From positions 744,001 through 808,000 of the forward strand of contig CM037472.1 of NCBI GenBank assembly GCA_021014325.1: a stretch of 64,000 nucleotides of DNA, read 5' to 3'. A program made the translations under genes and the position numbers. Position 1 is the stretch's first letter. Each line of letters opens with the position of its first letter. Shown here in pieces: positions 1-12,724 of the stretch. The notes below the pieces were generated by a model, which made no database searches, was not told the DNA's origin, and saw only the letters and a program-made list of their open reading frames with translations. Source of the stretch: Plazaster borealis. Taxonomy: Eukaryota; Echinodermata; Asteroidea; Forcipulatida; Labidiasteridae.

Positions 1-590
1 AAAAGAGATTTACACACGGTTGTATCTGCTATTAAAAATTACTTCCTATTATCCACTAGGGCTTTTGAGGCAACTAATATAATGTAAACAAATTGTGGAA
101 CTTAAGTGACTTGTGTTCCTAAAAATGTGTTCTTAATCACCAACATTATTTGTGGCCTGTATTACAATGAATGCCTTGAAAACAAAAATTCATAATTACC
201 ACCCAAAATAAATTGGTGTTTGGTCACATTCTGAAATACCTGTTCTTCTCAAAAAAAATATCATCAAATTAACTTAAAAAGTATACATCCTCACACAATA
301 CATGCAACCTCCTGATTGGGAGGTTCTCTGGGCATAGAACCCAGGCTATAAACCCATTTGGGGGATTTTTAATATATTTTTAGTGTTAAATTGCCTCCTG
401 GTCCCAAGAAGACCGACCGTCCATAGAGAATCAACAAAATAATAATGAACCACAAAATAAACAGAATTATAGTGAGGCATGCATGTATGTAAGATAATTG
501 TTCAAGGCTTGCACTCGCACGTCCACCTCTCTTTTCAGCAGCGATCAACGCCCATGTTTTCTATCTTAACAGTGAGCAAATCATACAACG

Positions 591-965
591 TTAAAGGCAC
601 CGTACACGTTTGGTAATTACTCCACACAAAAAAATAGCATAAAAACTTACTTGGTAACGAACAAGAGAGCTGTTGATAATATAAAACATTGCGAGAAACG
701 ACTCCCTCTGAAGTTACGTAGTTTTTGAGAAAAAAGGTAATATCTCACTGAAATATTTTAATTTGAAAAAGACTTCTGGCCAGTCTTTTTCAGGCATCTG
801 AAAGCACACAAATTTGTGCAACAAGGGTGTTTTTTCTTTCATTATTTTCTTGCAACTTCAATTGAGCCCAAATTTTCACAGGTTTGTTATTTTATGCATA
901 TGTTGGGATACACCAAGTGAGAATACTGGTCTTTGACAATTACCAAACGTGTCCTGTGCCTTTAA
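591..965. mobile_element. TTAA-flanked fold-back MITE, family A, copy 1
   Basis: The element begins TTAAAGGCACCGTACACG and ends with a degenerate inverted version (CGTGTCCTGTGCCTTTAA). It is bounded by TTAA on both sides. Homologous copies lie at 41617-41989 and 61183-61550, with a truncated one at 54767-54941. It has no coding capacity. TTAA target sites are typical of piggyBac-type transposases, so a piggyBac-mobilised MITE is the likely class (inference). Confidence 0.75.
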
Positions 966-2366
966 CCACCTGTATCTTAAGGGGTTGAAATACAAATGGA
1001 AAATGAGAGTATGTATTCCGACAACTCAAACCTGGATAATAAACAAAATCTCTTATCTCAACTTAAATTCATCTTTATTCAGAGACAAAATTCACACAAT
1101 CTAATTAATAAGGAAATATGAGAATGAATTCACTCTTAACGGAGTGAATTCCAGTGCTTCCAGGGATACATCCAGTTTAATGTATTATTATTGTACCCTT
1201 GTCGTTCTTCAAACAGTATGCAACTTTATAATAATAAAATAAGAGGAAACAATTTGGACATAAATATTGTTAAAATGTTTTTTTGTTTTCTATGGCATCG
1301 ACAAATCAAGGAAAAACGAGGAAATCAGCTAATCTGCTGAGAAGTAGCATGCCTGTATAAACATTTATCAGTTAAACTCATTAACACTACTAATAGTACT
1401 ACATGACAAATGACAAACTTGGTAAATAAAAATAAAGAGTACTTCAGTGTTAACCATTATTGCAATATTTAATACAAAAAGTGGGTTATTCAAGAATTGC
1501 TATATCTTCATGCAAAAAATTGATTATCAAGACATCTTGCTTTCAAAAATATATAATTATGCTTTCAAATGGAAAAGTTTAGTACAAAAGATGGTAAAAT
1601 AGAACTGTTTTAAGTCATAATATTCATAACCTTTTTACCAAAATATATGTTGTCGTCTCATATAAAATGTTGTGTATCAAATTGAAAGACACACTAATTT
1701 CAAAATAATTGTTTCAACAAAAAGAAAATGTACACACAAGGAAAATAAACGAGTCTAAGTTAAGATTGAAAAAAAATATAAGAAGAATAACGGTCTAAGT
1801 TTTGGTTAAATCTTTTAAGTGCATGATAGGAAAACTCAATTAGCAATATTCCTATACAACTGAAGAGCGCCCTCTATAGCTCTCGCAGATATCAAACCCA
1901 TCCTAATTCTTGAAACTTTTCTTTATAAGTCTGTATAATGCATACACACTTCTTCTTTGGTCAAATTCACTTTACTCTCTAGCTATTAAATCAAAATATA
2001 AAAGACTTTCATGTTTTTGTCACATAAATTCCATTTTATGGGCTGATAAACAAAATGTAAAAATAAAATTACACGTTTTGCAATTACCCTTCAACAGGTT
2101 CTTGGAACTTCTTAAGATTAATACTCATCAAACCTTTTCATTTTGAAAATAAAACAATGTCTCAGTTTCTAATGAAGAGAAGAAGAAAATCTTGAAATAA
2201 CTTGAAAGTTTAATACTAAGGTTTTACACTACTTGAATAACTGAACTCATATCCACCTGATTGGTCACAGTACTATTCCTACCTAAGCCCATGCTTTACT
2301 CATTGCTGCATTACAATAAACACTTATTATTTACTGCCTTGCAAATAAACATACCCTCAACAAACA

Positions 2367-2541
2367 CGGCCCAATTCCATAGAGCTGCTTAAGCACAAAA
2401 AGTAGCTAAACACAACAAAATTATGCTTACCAGCCAAAATACCATGTCACATGTACAATCTGTGTAACCTGCTTATTTTTGCTTAGCAGACAAATTTCCG
2501 GCACTATTTTCTGCTTAAGCAGCTCTATAAAATTGGGCCCC
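2367..2541. mobile_element. Fold-back MITE, family C, copy 1
   Basis: The terminal inverted repeats read GGCCCAATTCCATAGAGCTG at the left and the complement of CAGCTCTATAAAATTGGGCC at the right. Related copies are at 27449-27629, 34325-34450 and 37977-38152. The element is about 175 bp long and non-coding. Confidence 0.75.
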
Positions 2542-2599
2542 TGTTGGACAGAGTACACCATTCTCTTTAATGTGAAATATAGTTTGCCATGTTTCCTCA

Positions 2600-2746
2600 G
2601 GGGCTGATTTCACAAAGCACTAAGATTCATCTTAAGATGAGTTGTCAGCATTGCAATAGTGATTTGTATTGTGACATCACACTTTGCTTAGCAGTTAAGA
2701 GTGATTAGCAGTTAAGATCAATCTTAGCTCTTTGTGAAATCGAGCC
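2600..2746. mobile_element. Fold-back MITE, family B, copy 1
   Basis: The ends are inverted copies of a GGGCTCGATTTCACAAAG-type terminus, followed inward by CTTAAG-rich inverted sequence, so the whole unit can fold into a hairpin. Other copies are at 46546-46980 (interrupted) and 61867-62008. Confidence 0.75.
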
Positions 2747-2787
2747 GTCTCATATCACTCTTTAATGAGAGTAAAGAAAGACAGCAA

Positions 2788-2793
2788 TTTATT
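2788..2793 (-). terminator. Candidate polyadenylation signal of APMAP
   Basis: AATAAA on the minus strand about 140 bases after the APMAP stop codon. Further TTTATT motifs occur lower in the window (for example near 1076), so the site actually used is not proven. Confidence 0.45.
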
Positions 2794-2932
2794 GTTCATA
2801 TACAGGTTTTGAACCCATAGGTATGCATTTACGGTGTTTGTGTGTTCTACAGGTAGATATGGGTTAACATTCACAATGAAATGGCCAGATTGATATAAAA
2901 GAAACTACACACTTGGAAGACGTGATTAAAGA

Positions 2933-5900
2933 TTACGCTTTTGTAGACTTGGCTGTCTTCTTCACCTTTCTATCTTTCATACCTATTTTCAAAATGTAAT
3001 TCTTATCAGACGAGCCTAAATACAATGCATCGCCTGTATCAAGTACACTGCTAATGGAAGATACCATTTCACCAGTAGGGTCCTGCAAACTCTGTAGTAT
3101 TTTACCCTTCTGATTCAGCTCTAAGATCATTCCATAATTTGGAAGCCACTTGGTGAGGGTGACCGGATCAACAAACTAGGACAAAAAATCAATTAATATC
3201 ATATTAGTCAAACTTACTTTCATATTCTCACAGCCATAAAAACAATTTGTTTGCCAAAACTGTTTTATACTGTTATAAAAACATTCAAAATGAAACATGT
3301 GCCTACTCTAACAAAAAGTAAATAGAAGTAAATGATTTAATATTAATAAATAACAAAGTAATTTTGTATAGCGCCAAAGTCCACCTAAGAGACACTAAAG
3401 GCACTTCACAAGGTTTGAAAGTTTAAAAAGATAAAAGTTTTTATAACCAACCCCATCTCAGTTTAAACTTAATATAAAAGGCATTTTTAAACACTGTTCC
3501 CAATACGACAGACATGAAGATATCAGTTTCATACCTGAGTAGCCTAAATATTTTGATTTCAATAGAAATTATAAACCATATTTGAAAACAATCTTTGGAG
3601 TGTTGCTTCCAAATATCAAAAGAAAAATATGAACAAGTACATGTACAACAGGGGAGGTACAGCTAATTCTGTGCACAGTTAGTTCTGTACAGTTTGTTCT
3701 GTGGACAAAAGTTAGCTCTGTGTAGTTAGCTCTGTGCACAGTTAGCTCTGTGCGCACTTAGTTCTGTGCACAGTAAGCTCTGTGCGCACTTAGCTCTGTA
3801 CACAGTTAGCTTTGTGCACAATTAGCTCTGTGCACAGTTGGCTTTGTGCACAGTTAGCTCTGTACACAGTTAGCTTTGTGCACAGTTAGCTCTGTGCACA
3901 GTTAGTTCTGTGCACAGTTAGTTCTGTGCGCAGTAAGCTTTGTGCACAATTAGCTCTGTGCACAGTTGGCTTTGTGCACAGTTAGCTCTGTACACAGTTG
4001 GCTTTGTGCACAGTCAGTTCTGTGCACAGTCAGTTCTCAAAACAGTTAGTTTTATGCAGTTATTTCCGTGTACGCAACCTGCAGAGTCAAATGGTTTTAA
4101 ATGGGTGGTCAACTCTCTGGAAAATGTTACCAATTATCAAGAAAAATATATGAACATGTATAGGTACATCAGGGAAGGTATAATTGGTTCTATACACACA
4201 GTGCCACCATCCACAACCTGTGCAAATGGTTGGAGACCTCACAGGAAAGTAAGGTTTAAATGAGCCAAGACCAGTGAACTTAGCTGGTAAAGTCCTACTC
4301 TCTATGACCAGAATGTCTCTATGTCTCACCTTAGTAATAAGAGTCGTCAGCCATGGTCTTGCATAAAGAATATCTATGATTGGCAATGGCCCCATCCGAC
4401 CTCCGACATGAGCTAAACCGACCCAGTAGCCTCCACTTGCACTAGGACGGATCTTCATAGGTGCACCTGGTAGGTTTTTAGCAAAGATTGTAAAATCGCC
4501 ACTCAGAGGGCCCTTAAAATAGTACCTGGTAAAAAATAAGAGTTGATAACGGAGTTCAAGCAGTGTTGAGGATTGCTGAATGATAGGGGGCCACTGTATG
4601 TTCAGATGCTGTGATAAAATATCACAGAAATAGAACTCAGAGAATGTCGTGTGTGTGGTTATCTGTTCATATCTACTTTGAGGCAATTCATGCGGGCTGC
4701 CATTTTAGCTGGATGGCAAATGTCAGCTTTCCCATTGGTTGATCTGGTAATTTTGCCATTATGTCACGCGGTATTGATACTATATGTCCACAGCTGACAT
4801 AGACAACAATTGAGCTTGGCATTCTCTCTGTTCTATTTCTTGCTGTGTCTGGTACCCCTCTCATTTCTTGCTTAGGAAAACAACTATGCTAAGCAGAATT
4901 TTCTGCTCTGATGTTAAAGACATTCTTACTTGAGAATACGGAAGCGAGTTGCCTCTGAGATAAGCATGAAGTCTTCTTCAGGTGAGAATTGTATTCCAGT
5001 CGGATAAAACAGCATCTTCAAAGCAATGTTACTCATCTTACTGACTGGGTTAAACCACATTAACCTGAAAATACAGCCACAAATCAGAAATAATGAGAAA
5101 ATAGTCAGTTTCTCTTTGGTACTTTGGTTAGAAAATTAAACAGAAAATTACATCAAGAACAAGAAGCATATTTCACTTAAATATGTAAAGCAAAATTTCA
5201 TTGTAAAAATGTGATCAAAGTTATTGATGTGCCATAATTTTAAATAATATTTATTTGCTAATCTATAAACAGAATCTATTGACCCAATTTAACTGACGGA
5301 AGTCAAATTTCCTGTGTGTTATTTCTGATCTATGCATACATTTAAGCCGACACATTTCGCCGACACCATATCTTTACGTATATTTTGACTCCCAAAATGG
5401 CATACAATGGGCAGAGCGACATCAGTGCAAGGGTCAATAAACAGCAATTGAAAAAACATGATCTTCCATGTAACTTTGATTGCTACTCATTTCTTCTCGA
5501 ATTACTGACAGTCCAAAAGAAGATATTTAATGGCACTTGCTAAGTTACATGTATTAAAAAAGGTTATTGTTATTACAATTCCAAATGCAATTCAAATTCA
5601 AATAGTATTAATTTCCACATTATCATTAATATAAACAAAATACATTGACGTTAATAATCTGGAGGCATAATCAGAAAAGGTAGAGCTTGTCAGGGAAAAG
5701 CTTGTATACAAAAATATAAGAACTAACAAAATACAAGAAATGAACAAAATTACAATGTAAATGTTATTTTGACATTCATCATAAACTTTAGTTTCAAACT
5801 GACTTTCATTATTAAAACACTTCCAAGTATAACTACATACATTCCTTGCATCCAACATCAAAAGCTCAAACAGCGCCCTCATTGAGGTCAAAGGAAACCT

Positions 5901-8900
5901 TGCGATTGGCGGCCTATGCAAGGGCTCTATTCTTACATGCTCTCTACCAAATAAGCAAAACTTAAGATAACAAGTCTTCCACAAGGCGAAACAAATGCTT
6001 TTTTCTTCCAGCAGATAAACAAAAGCCGAGATACATCGCCGGAATGAGAAACAACATCTTACCTTCCACAGCTGTTTGCTTCCCATAAGATATTGTCTTG
6101 CTGACGATGATCCCAATCCTTGCATGAATCAATGAAAAATAAATCTTTATTTCCTCCCGGGGTTTTTATCTTCTCCATGTCACTCCCATACTTGATTGGG
6201 AATTGTTCATATGTACGCTCGCTCGGAACGATGTTGTTGACTTCCCCTGATAATTGAAAACAAGTTCAAAGTCAGTCAAAGGATTGTAACAAATGATGTC
6301 ATCACATGCCATTGTAGAAGCCAACATTGTGTTTCGTTTTAAACCTCTGGATTAGTGCTACTTATGCGAGGGACAACATGCTTCCGAGAAACAGTAATTA
6401 AGTTTACTTTTGTTGTTCCTGACCCACATAAGTTGTTCTTTGTTGGTTTGTCCAGTTGTTTCCCCTCAGTTGATTTACTCCCCATGCCTGCATGCTCCTC
6501 TTCTATTCATTCATTTTTGTGCTCATCTAGTTGCCCTCCTGATCATGTTCTGTTAGTTGTTTTTGTATAATTATTGTGTGCTTTTTGCTTGAATAATTAT
6601 TGTGTTCAATATTATTTTGGTGGTTCGTTGTGTTATCGTTTCTCTTTTGCTGTGCTTTTTGATGTACTTGTATTTGTTGAGGTCAAATAAATAATAATAA
6701 TAAATAATAATAATAATGATTTGAATGCTTTACACACAACCCAAGGATCACACACACTGGCTGAACAACCAACGTGCACCATCGTATAAGTAATTTTTGT
6801 ATTTCATTTATTTTAAACATTTAGACTACAATGAATAAAAGTTGAACAAGCGCTGCCAAGGAAATACAAACATACAAAAACTATCATCAAAAGATGTGTA
6901 CAATCAAGGCTGCGTTCCACTTGCGCAAACAGATCGCAAACGTTCGCGCAAATGTTTGTGCTCATTGGAACAATAGGTTGCGCAGTTCGTGAAGTCAATA
7001 TGGCAGCGCTCTGTAATGAAGATGGCGACACCGCCACCGACACCGCCATTTTTTTTAACTTGGTTTTTGCTGTATTGTAGATATATTTTAGTCCTCCTTT
7101 GTACATCACGACATAAACTAATTAAGTTGTTATTTCAACTCCAAATTATCAATCACTGAAACACATTATAATTATTTTCGTGACAAGAATCTTGCTCTCC
7201 GCCATTTTAAAAACCACCCACCAACACCTCAGAAATACGTTTGCCTATGGTTGCTAACGTTCGCCAACATTGGCGGCGCACAACTCGTTCATCTCAAAAT
7301 TTTTGACAAACGTGCCCAAACGTTGGCACAAGTGGAACGCACCCCAGACCCCTAAAGTGCCACTGCAAACCAAAATAACAGTTTTTAAATCTCGTCATCT
7401 TTGTTTGTCACTATGGTAATTGAATCCCTAACTAACCTTTAGATGATATCTGGAAAAGTCCCATGTAACTATCCATGACGTAGATTTCATTATTAATGAT
7501 ACGGATTCCTAGAGGGCGCCCACAGCTTGGCTCGTTCGCTGGAGTACCTTGTAAATAAACACAGAATGAAAATATGATTTATTAACATTATTATTATATA
7601 CTTCTGGTAAAGAAACCAAGGGACCCTCAAAAGTGCTGTGACCCAAAACACTGTGACCCAAAGACCTGAAGATACCTGTGTAGAGAAGATGATGAAGAAA
7701 TGTCAGTTTTAGATGTGGGAGGAAAACCCCAAATAGGGCAAGCCCATGCAATCAGGTAGGGACTGAAAACTCAATCCACATGAAAGGCTCCAATCCAGGA
7801 ATCGAACCAGGGTCCCAGAGGTGAAAGGCAGGGAAGAAACCACTGAGCCAACCTGAATGCCCAAACAGCATATTCTTGTCTAGGTTCTAGCACACCAGGA
7901 GTGTGGCTTCATCAGCGGAATTCAGGTTCGAATCCCTGCCTGGATGCACCTACACTTGTGTCTTTTAGTTATTAATTTCTGCATAATGAAGACAATATCA
8001 AATCATACAATTGGCACAGTCTGGACAAAATACTCCATTCTCGTAGAGGCAAGTCAGTTAAATTTCTTGGTAAAGGGCACCTTTAGCTCTATGAGGGAAA
8101 TTTAAGTTTCTACTTGGGATCAAAGGCAATACCCAGAGGCATCCATGGTATGGTGACACTTGCTGATCTTGCCTCCTCAGTGTACAAGGCCTGCAAAATA
8201 GTTCTAAAAATGGAAAGGACTTAAAATGCCAAATACCAGAAGAAATACATTTTGATACACTGTTATAGGAAGTTTTATTTTGAGTTGTCAATAAACAACT
8301 ACAAGGGGGAGGGGGGGGGGTTGGTAACCTTACCACATGGTCTGCTTCCGAGTCTGGCAACACTCTGCATTTTGGATTCATTGGTTATTTTTACTATTGC
8401 ACCATTATAGGTCCCTGTGTACAGTTTTCCTGTAATTAAAACAAAAAATAAAAAATGTAATTACAACCCCAAACAAACAAGATTTATTCCCTCTAAATAT
8501 TCATAGTTCTTAAAGGGCACAACAATCTTGTTTTAATGTTCAAATAAAAACATTTTTGATTGTCATTTTCCTTAATACTTATAAATATTATACTTTCCTG
8601 ATATATAATTACAAACAATAACAATATGAACCCTTGTAAAGCCTCAGTATCCATGACAAAATCATCCTCATGATGCAATGAAAAACACATGAACAGAATG
8701 AAAGAAAAACATGTTAACAAACATAGAGTAAACAGTCATACCATAAATCTTACACAGACATTATTCCATACAACAGCACTGTTATTTAGGATTCACGCTG
8801 TCCATTTACCATAATGCAACTGTTATAGTCTATAGCAGAAACCCCTGGGCTAAATGTCATGGCTCTGCTTACTGCGAAATTCTGCGCTAACAGGGTCTGT

Positions 8901-11900
8901 CTCTAATTTCTGCACTAGCTGTGTAAGCAAAGATTGCCAAGTAACATAAAGTATGCACGGACACACACTAAAATTCCTTGCTAATCTGTTTTTTTCTGCT
9001 ACGTAAAGTTCAAATTTTTCGCTCATGATGAGCCGAGCAATGAAATTGTGCCAAAGTCTTGAACTCTTATCTTCAAGATTCAAATTCAAATGATGCAGGA
9101 AAACCAAAATTAACAATCATACAAAAATAACACCAACAAGAGCCTTCTTAAACTATTTGGATATGTTATCCACATTGTATACCAGTACTATAATGAAGCT
9201 TGTCTGACCTTTGACCTGTTGTCTGTTAGAGTTCATTGACCCCTGTATTTATGTAACTCACCTCCATGCTCAGCTAGACATTCAGGACCTCGGATCTTCC
9301 CTTCCAGAATCTTAACGCCTTCTAGAAGCCTTGTGTTTGGTTCAAGGGCGCCCTCTAGAGCTGGTGGACTTGGAAGACTGCATCATTAAAACAAATTGTG
9401 AACATTCTATTTGACTGAGCTTATCCTAAACAACAAGATGCATCAAATTTTGACCTTTGATACACTTATAATATTAAGATCAAAACTGAAAATTGGCAGG
9501 ATTTACTACCGGTATTTCATAAACTATTACTGCTAGCTCAGTTTAGGAACCAACTATGCCATTCCCAAAGTAACCAGCTTGTTCCAAAAGAACACGACTA
9601 GAGATCAAAGTACATTTTAGAACAGTTTAGGTCACATGACCAGTTTTTTCAATATCCCTTGAATAAAGATATAGAAACGAACAGTGCCTCATCCTTCACC
9701 AATTAATGTGCAGGTTATAAACAAGGAAAACTTGCCCGGTGATTAGAAATCAATTTTGGGGATGAACAAAGAAAACCTTACAATAGCAAAATTTGAACCT
9801 GCGACCTCCGAGTTTATGTGCTCTACCAACTTAGCTATCTACATGTAGTCCTATGTTGGCACTTGGCAGTCTGCCTATTTTGACAATATCTTTGTTGATA
9901 GGCGCCAGATTAAAACATTGTAACAGTCAATAATAATGATGTGGATTTATTATGCACACAGTTCCACAAAAAGGTGCTCAAGGGGCAATACATAGAACCA
10001 CAAAAAAAAGTGTTTGGAAAACCAAGTCCAAGTATTCCATATGCAATACATGGGCAGGTCCAAAGCCAACATTAACCTTTTGGAAGAGTACGGCCGTGTC
10101 CGAATTGGCGGCTGCGACTACGGCTACGGCTTGATTGCTGCATCATCATGCGTTGAAGTATAGGACGTCCTTAGCAACATCCTTAAGAACAGTCATAGCC
10201 ATATTTGTAGCCGCCTATAAGGATACGGCCAAACCCGACATTTATAAAGAGTGTCAAATCCAAGAATGTGAAAACACAGAGTGATAAAAGATGATAGTAA
10301 CCACCAAGGTTACATTTGACTGGTTTATTAATTTAGAGAAAGCAAACATTTAATGGCAGCAGGAGCAGCCTTGGCCAAGTTTGCGCAAGGAACAATGGTT
10401 AACTAGTGGTTGTTCAGTGACGTACGTAGGGCATGCGCACAGAAGTTGAAGTGCGAACGACTCAACACATACATTATCAGTTTCTTATAACTGGTTCACT
10501 CTGCACTGTGCTAAGAAAACAGCTATTGGTAACCAGCGATGTGACCATGCCCAGTAGGCTGGTTCCAAATAGTCGACTAGCGTAGTCCAACTATTGTCGA
10601 CTAGACAGAGTTCGGGCTAAGTTAGTCGAACTATGGTCAACGATAGTCCTTGCGCGAACTTGGCCCATGTTATCACATCTCATATTTACCTGAATCCTTT
10701 TGGATTTATTGGTGACTCCTTGTTATAAATAACCACTCCAGCAATAATGGCCAACACAATCAGTATTAGGATAACTAATTTTGACCGTTGCCTGTAAAAA
10801 GAAATAATAAATAAGAGTAGATTGAATTGCTTTGTTATAAGAGGTTCTCATTTAAGGCCTTCAAAACAGCCTCATGATAGAACAGTGTTGTACGACTTGT
10901 GACTTGGACTCGCTCTCTTCCTGACATTTCTGATGACTCAAACTCGACCCATGAAGGTAAATGATCTGCACTCACACTCAATCATCTGGACTCGAGAATT
11001 GGATTCCGCTCGATGTTTGAACCTTGGACTCAACCCAAATGACTTGGCACTTGGACTCAGCCCAAATGACTTGGGACTTGGACTCAACAAAAATGACTGG
11101 AGACTTGGACTCAACCCAAATGACTTGGGACTTACACTCAACCCAAATGACTTGGGACTTACACTCAACCCAAATGACTTGGGACTTACACTCAACCCAA
11201 ATGACTTGGGACTTGGACTCAACCCAAATGACTGGAGACTTGGACTCAACCCAAATGACTTGGGACTTGGACTCAACCCAAATGACTTGGGACTTACACT
11301 CAACCCAAATGACTTGGGACTTGGACTCAACCCAAATGACTTGGCACTTGGACTCAACCCAAATGACGTGGGACTTACACTCAACCCAAATGACTTGGGA
11401 CTTACACTCAACCCAAATGACTTGGGACTTACACTCAACCCAAATGACTTGGCACTTGGACTCAACCCAAATGACTGGAGACTTGGACTCAACCCAAATG
11501 ACTTGGGACTTACACTCAACCCAAATGACTTGGGACTTACACTCAACCCAAATGACTTGGGACTTGGACTCAACCCAAATGACTTGGGACTTACACTCAA
11601 CCCAAATGACTTGGGACTTACACTCAACCCAAATGACTTGGGACTTACACTCAACCCAAATGACTTGGGACATGGACTCAACCCAAATGACGTGGGACTT
11701 GGACTCAACCCAAATGACTGGAGACTTGGACTCAACCCAAATGACTTGGGACTTGGACTCAACCCAAATGACTTGGGACTTGGACTCAACCCAAATGACT
11801 TGTGACTTGGACTCAACCCAAATGACTTGGGACTTAGACTCAACCCAAATGGGACTTGGACTCAACCCAAATGACGTGGGACTTGGACTCAACCCAAGTG

Positions 11901-12724
11901 ACTTGGGACTTGGACTCAACCCAAATGACTTGTGACTTGGACTCAACCCAAATGACTTGGGACTTACACTCAACCCAAATGACTTGGGACATGGACTCAA
12001 CCCAAATGACTTGGGACTTGGACTCAACCCAAATGACTTGGGACTTACACTCAACCCAAATGACTTGGGACTTGGACTCAACCCAAATGACTTGGGACTT
12101 ACACTCAACCCAAATGACTTGGGACTTGGACTCAACCCAAATGACTTGGGACTTACACTCAACCCAAATGACTTGGGACTTACACTCAACCCAAATGACT
12201 TGGGACTTGGACTCAACCCAAATGACTTGGGACTTACACTCAACCCCAATGACTTGGGACTTACACTCAACCCAAATGACTTGGGACTTACACTCAACCC
12301 AAATGACTTGGGACTTGGACTCAACCCAAATGACTTGGCACTTGGACTCAACCCAAATGACTTGGGACTTGGACTCCATCCAAATGACTTGGGACTTGGA
12401 CTCAACCCAAATGACTTGGCACTTGGACTCAACCCAAATGACTTGGCACTTGGACTCAACCCAAATGACTTGGCACTTGGACTCCATCCAAAATAACTTG
12501 GGACATGGACTCAACACTTAGGACTTGGATTTAGACTTGAGGATTGAGGACACAAACTATACAAGAATGAAATACAATTACCATAATGTAGGTGGCTTGA
12601 GCTTAAGCTTCCGTTTAGTTGGCACCTTGTCCTTTTTAGTACCAATATCTTCCACCCTTTTGGATTGTGTTGATGTGTTAACATTCCTCTTCTTGACAGT
12701 CGTGCTCGTTGATAAATCTGACAT
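2933..12724 (-). CDS. APMAP: Adipocyte plasma membrane-associated protein (strictosidine synthase-like)
   Basis: Nine coding exons on the minus strand: 12724-12582, 10791-10690, 9377-9262, 8429-8334, 7547-7437, 6246-6063, 5064-4930, 4525-4330 and 3175-2933. All junctions are GT-AG and keep frame, giving 441 aa (human APMAP is 416). Residues 1-52 are a basic cytoplasmic tail and residues 53-70 a single hydrophobic anchor (KLVILILIVLAIIAG), as in a type II membrane protein. The rest matches the six-bladed beta-propeller of the strictosidine-synthase family. Diagnostic stretches are FYPTGIQFSPEEDF, IRPSASGGYWVGL, DILYARPW and ALYLGSSDKNYI. The human protein is linked to adipocyte differentiation and arylesterase activity. 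The starting ATG is the MSDLSTS methionine. A pyrimidine-tract acceptor just upstream (exon begins near 12758) suggests a separate 5' UTR exon. The first coding intron carries the 27-bp minisatellite. Confidence 0.92.
3655..4060. repeat. 16-bp minisatellite built on palindromic TGTGCACA
   Basis: About 25 degenerate tandem copies of a unit close to AGCTCTGTGCACAGTT. Each copy contains a self-complementary TGTGCACA core. The array lies in the last APMAP intron (3176-4329). The sequence just after it, near 4080-4130, is related to 38215-38265, so the array may belong to a larger dispersed repeat. Confidence 0.85.
6908..7344. mobile_element. Fold-back element with GCTGCGTTCCAC termini
   Basis: The left end GGCTGCGTTCCACTTGCGC is mirrored at the right end by GTGGAACGCACC. 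Internal sequence near both ends (AACGTTCGC and GCGAACGTT-like motifs) is also inverted. The element is about 437 bp, non-coding, and lies in an APMAP intron. I did not find another copy in the window. Confidence 0.6.
7640..7860 (-). mobile_element. tRNA-derived SINE, type 2
   Basis: Read on the minus strand, the head contains TTGGCTCAGTGGTTTCTT, like a Pol III A box, and then a box B-like GGTTCGATTCC. The body includes the shared phrase ATTGCATGGG / TTTTCAGTCCCTACC. Related copies are at 48880-49080 and 63105-63325. Confidence 0.6.
9720..9900 (-). mobile_element. tRNA-derived SINE, type 1
   Basis: On the minus strand the head reads as a tRNA-like domain: AGCTAAGTTGGTAGAGC (A box) followed by GGAGGTCGCAGGTTCAAAT (B box). 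The downstream body is shared with the copy at 50280-50510. It has lost tRNA structure, so it is a SINE head rather than a tRNA gene. Confidence 0.65.
11022..12515. repeat. 27-bp minisatellite, about 55 copies, in the first APMAP intron
   Basis: The unit is close to CTCAACCCAAATGACTTG plus GGACTTGGA. Sub-variants include GGACTTACACTC, GGCACTTGG, CTGGAGACTTGG, GGACATGG and GACGTGGG, interspersed without a simple order. Because 27 is divisible by 3 and the unit lacks stops in most frames, long artificial open frames appear on both strands. A copy near 11845 lacks five bases and shifts those frames. Degenerate edge units extend to about 10900 on the left and 12545 on the right. The array ends about 66 bp from the exon-1 splice donor at 12581. 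Confidence 0.95.

Larger units (their letters stand above)
1..2932. other. Region downstream of APMAP (3' flank and UTR)
   Basis: No coding exon is supported here. It holds three fold-back transposons, listed separately, in AT-rich sequence. The part closest to 2932 is the probable 3' UTR of the minus-strand APMAP gene. Short open frames in this stretch have no homology I recognise and no splice context. Confidence 0.6.

Noticed and set aside
4087..4686. 199-codon minus-strand open frame as a separate gene
   Set aside because: Only 4330-4525 is coding (APMAP exon 8). The rest is read-through into introns and the minisatellite flank.
11022..12515. CRISPR-like regular repetition
   Set aside because: Units are contiguous with no unique spacers, and the genome is animal.
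10933..12521. Overlapping open frames of 180-490 codons on both strands
   Set aside because: All are translations of the 27-bp minisatellite, which has no stop in most frames and a length divisible by three. They lie within an APMAP intron and have no independent gene features.
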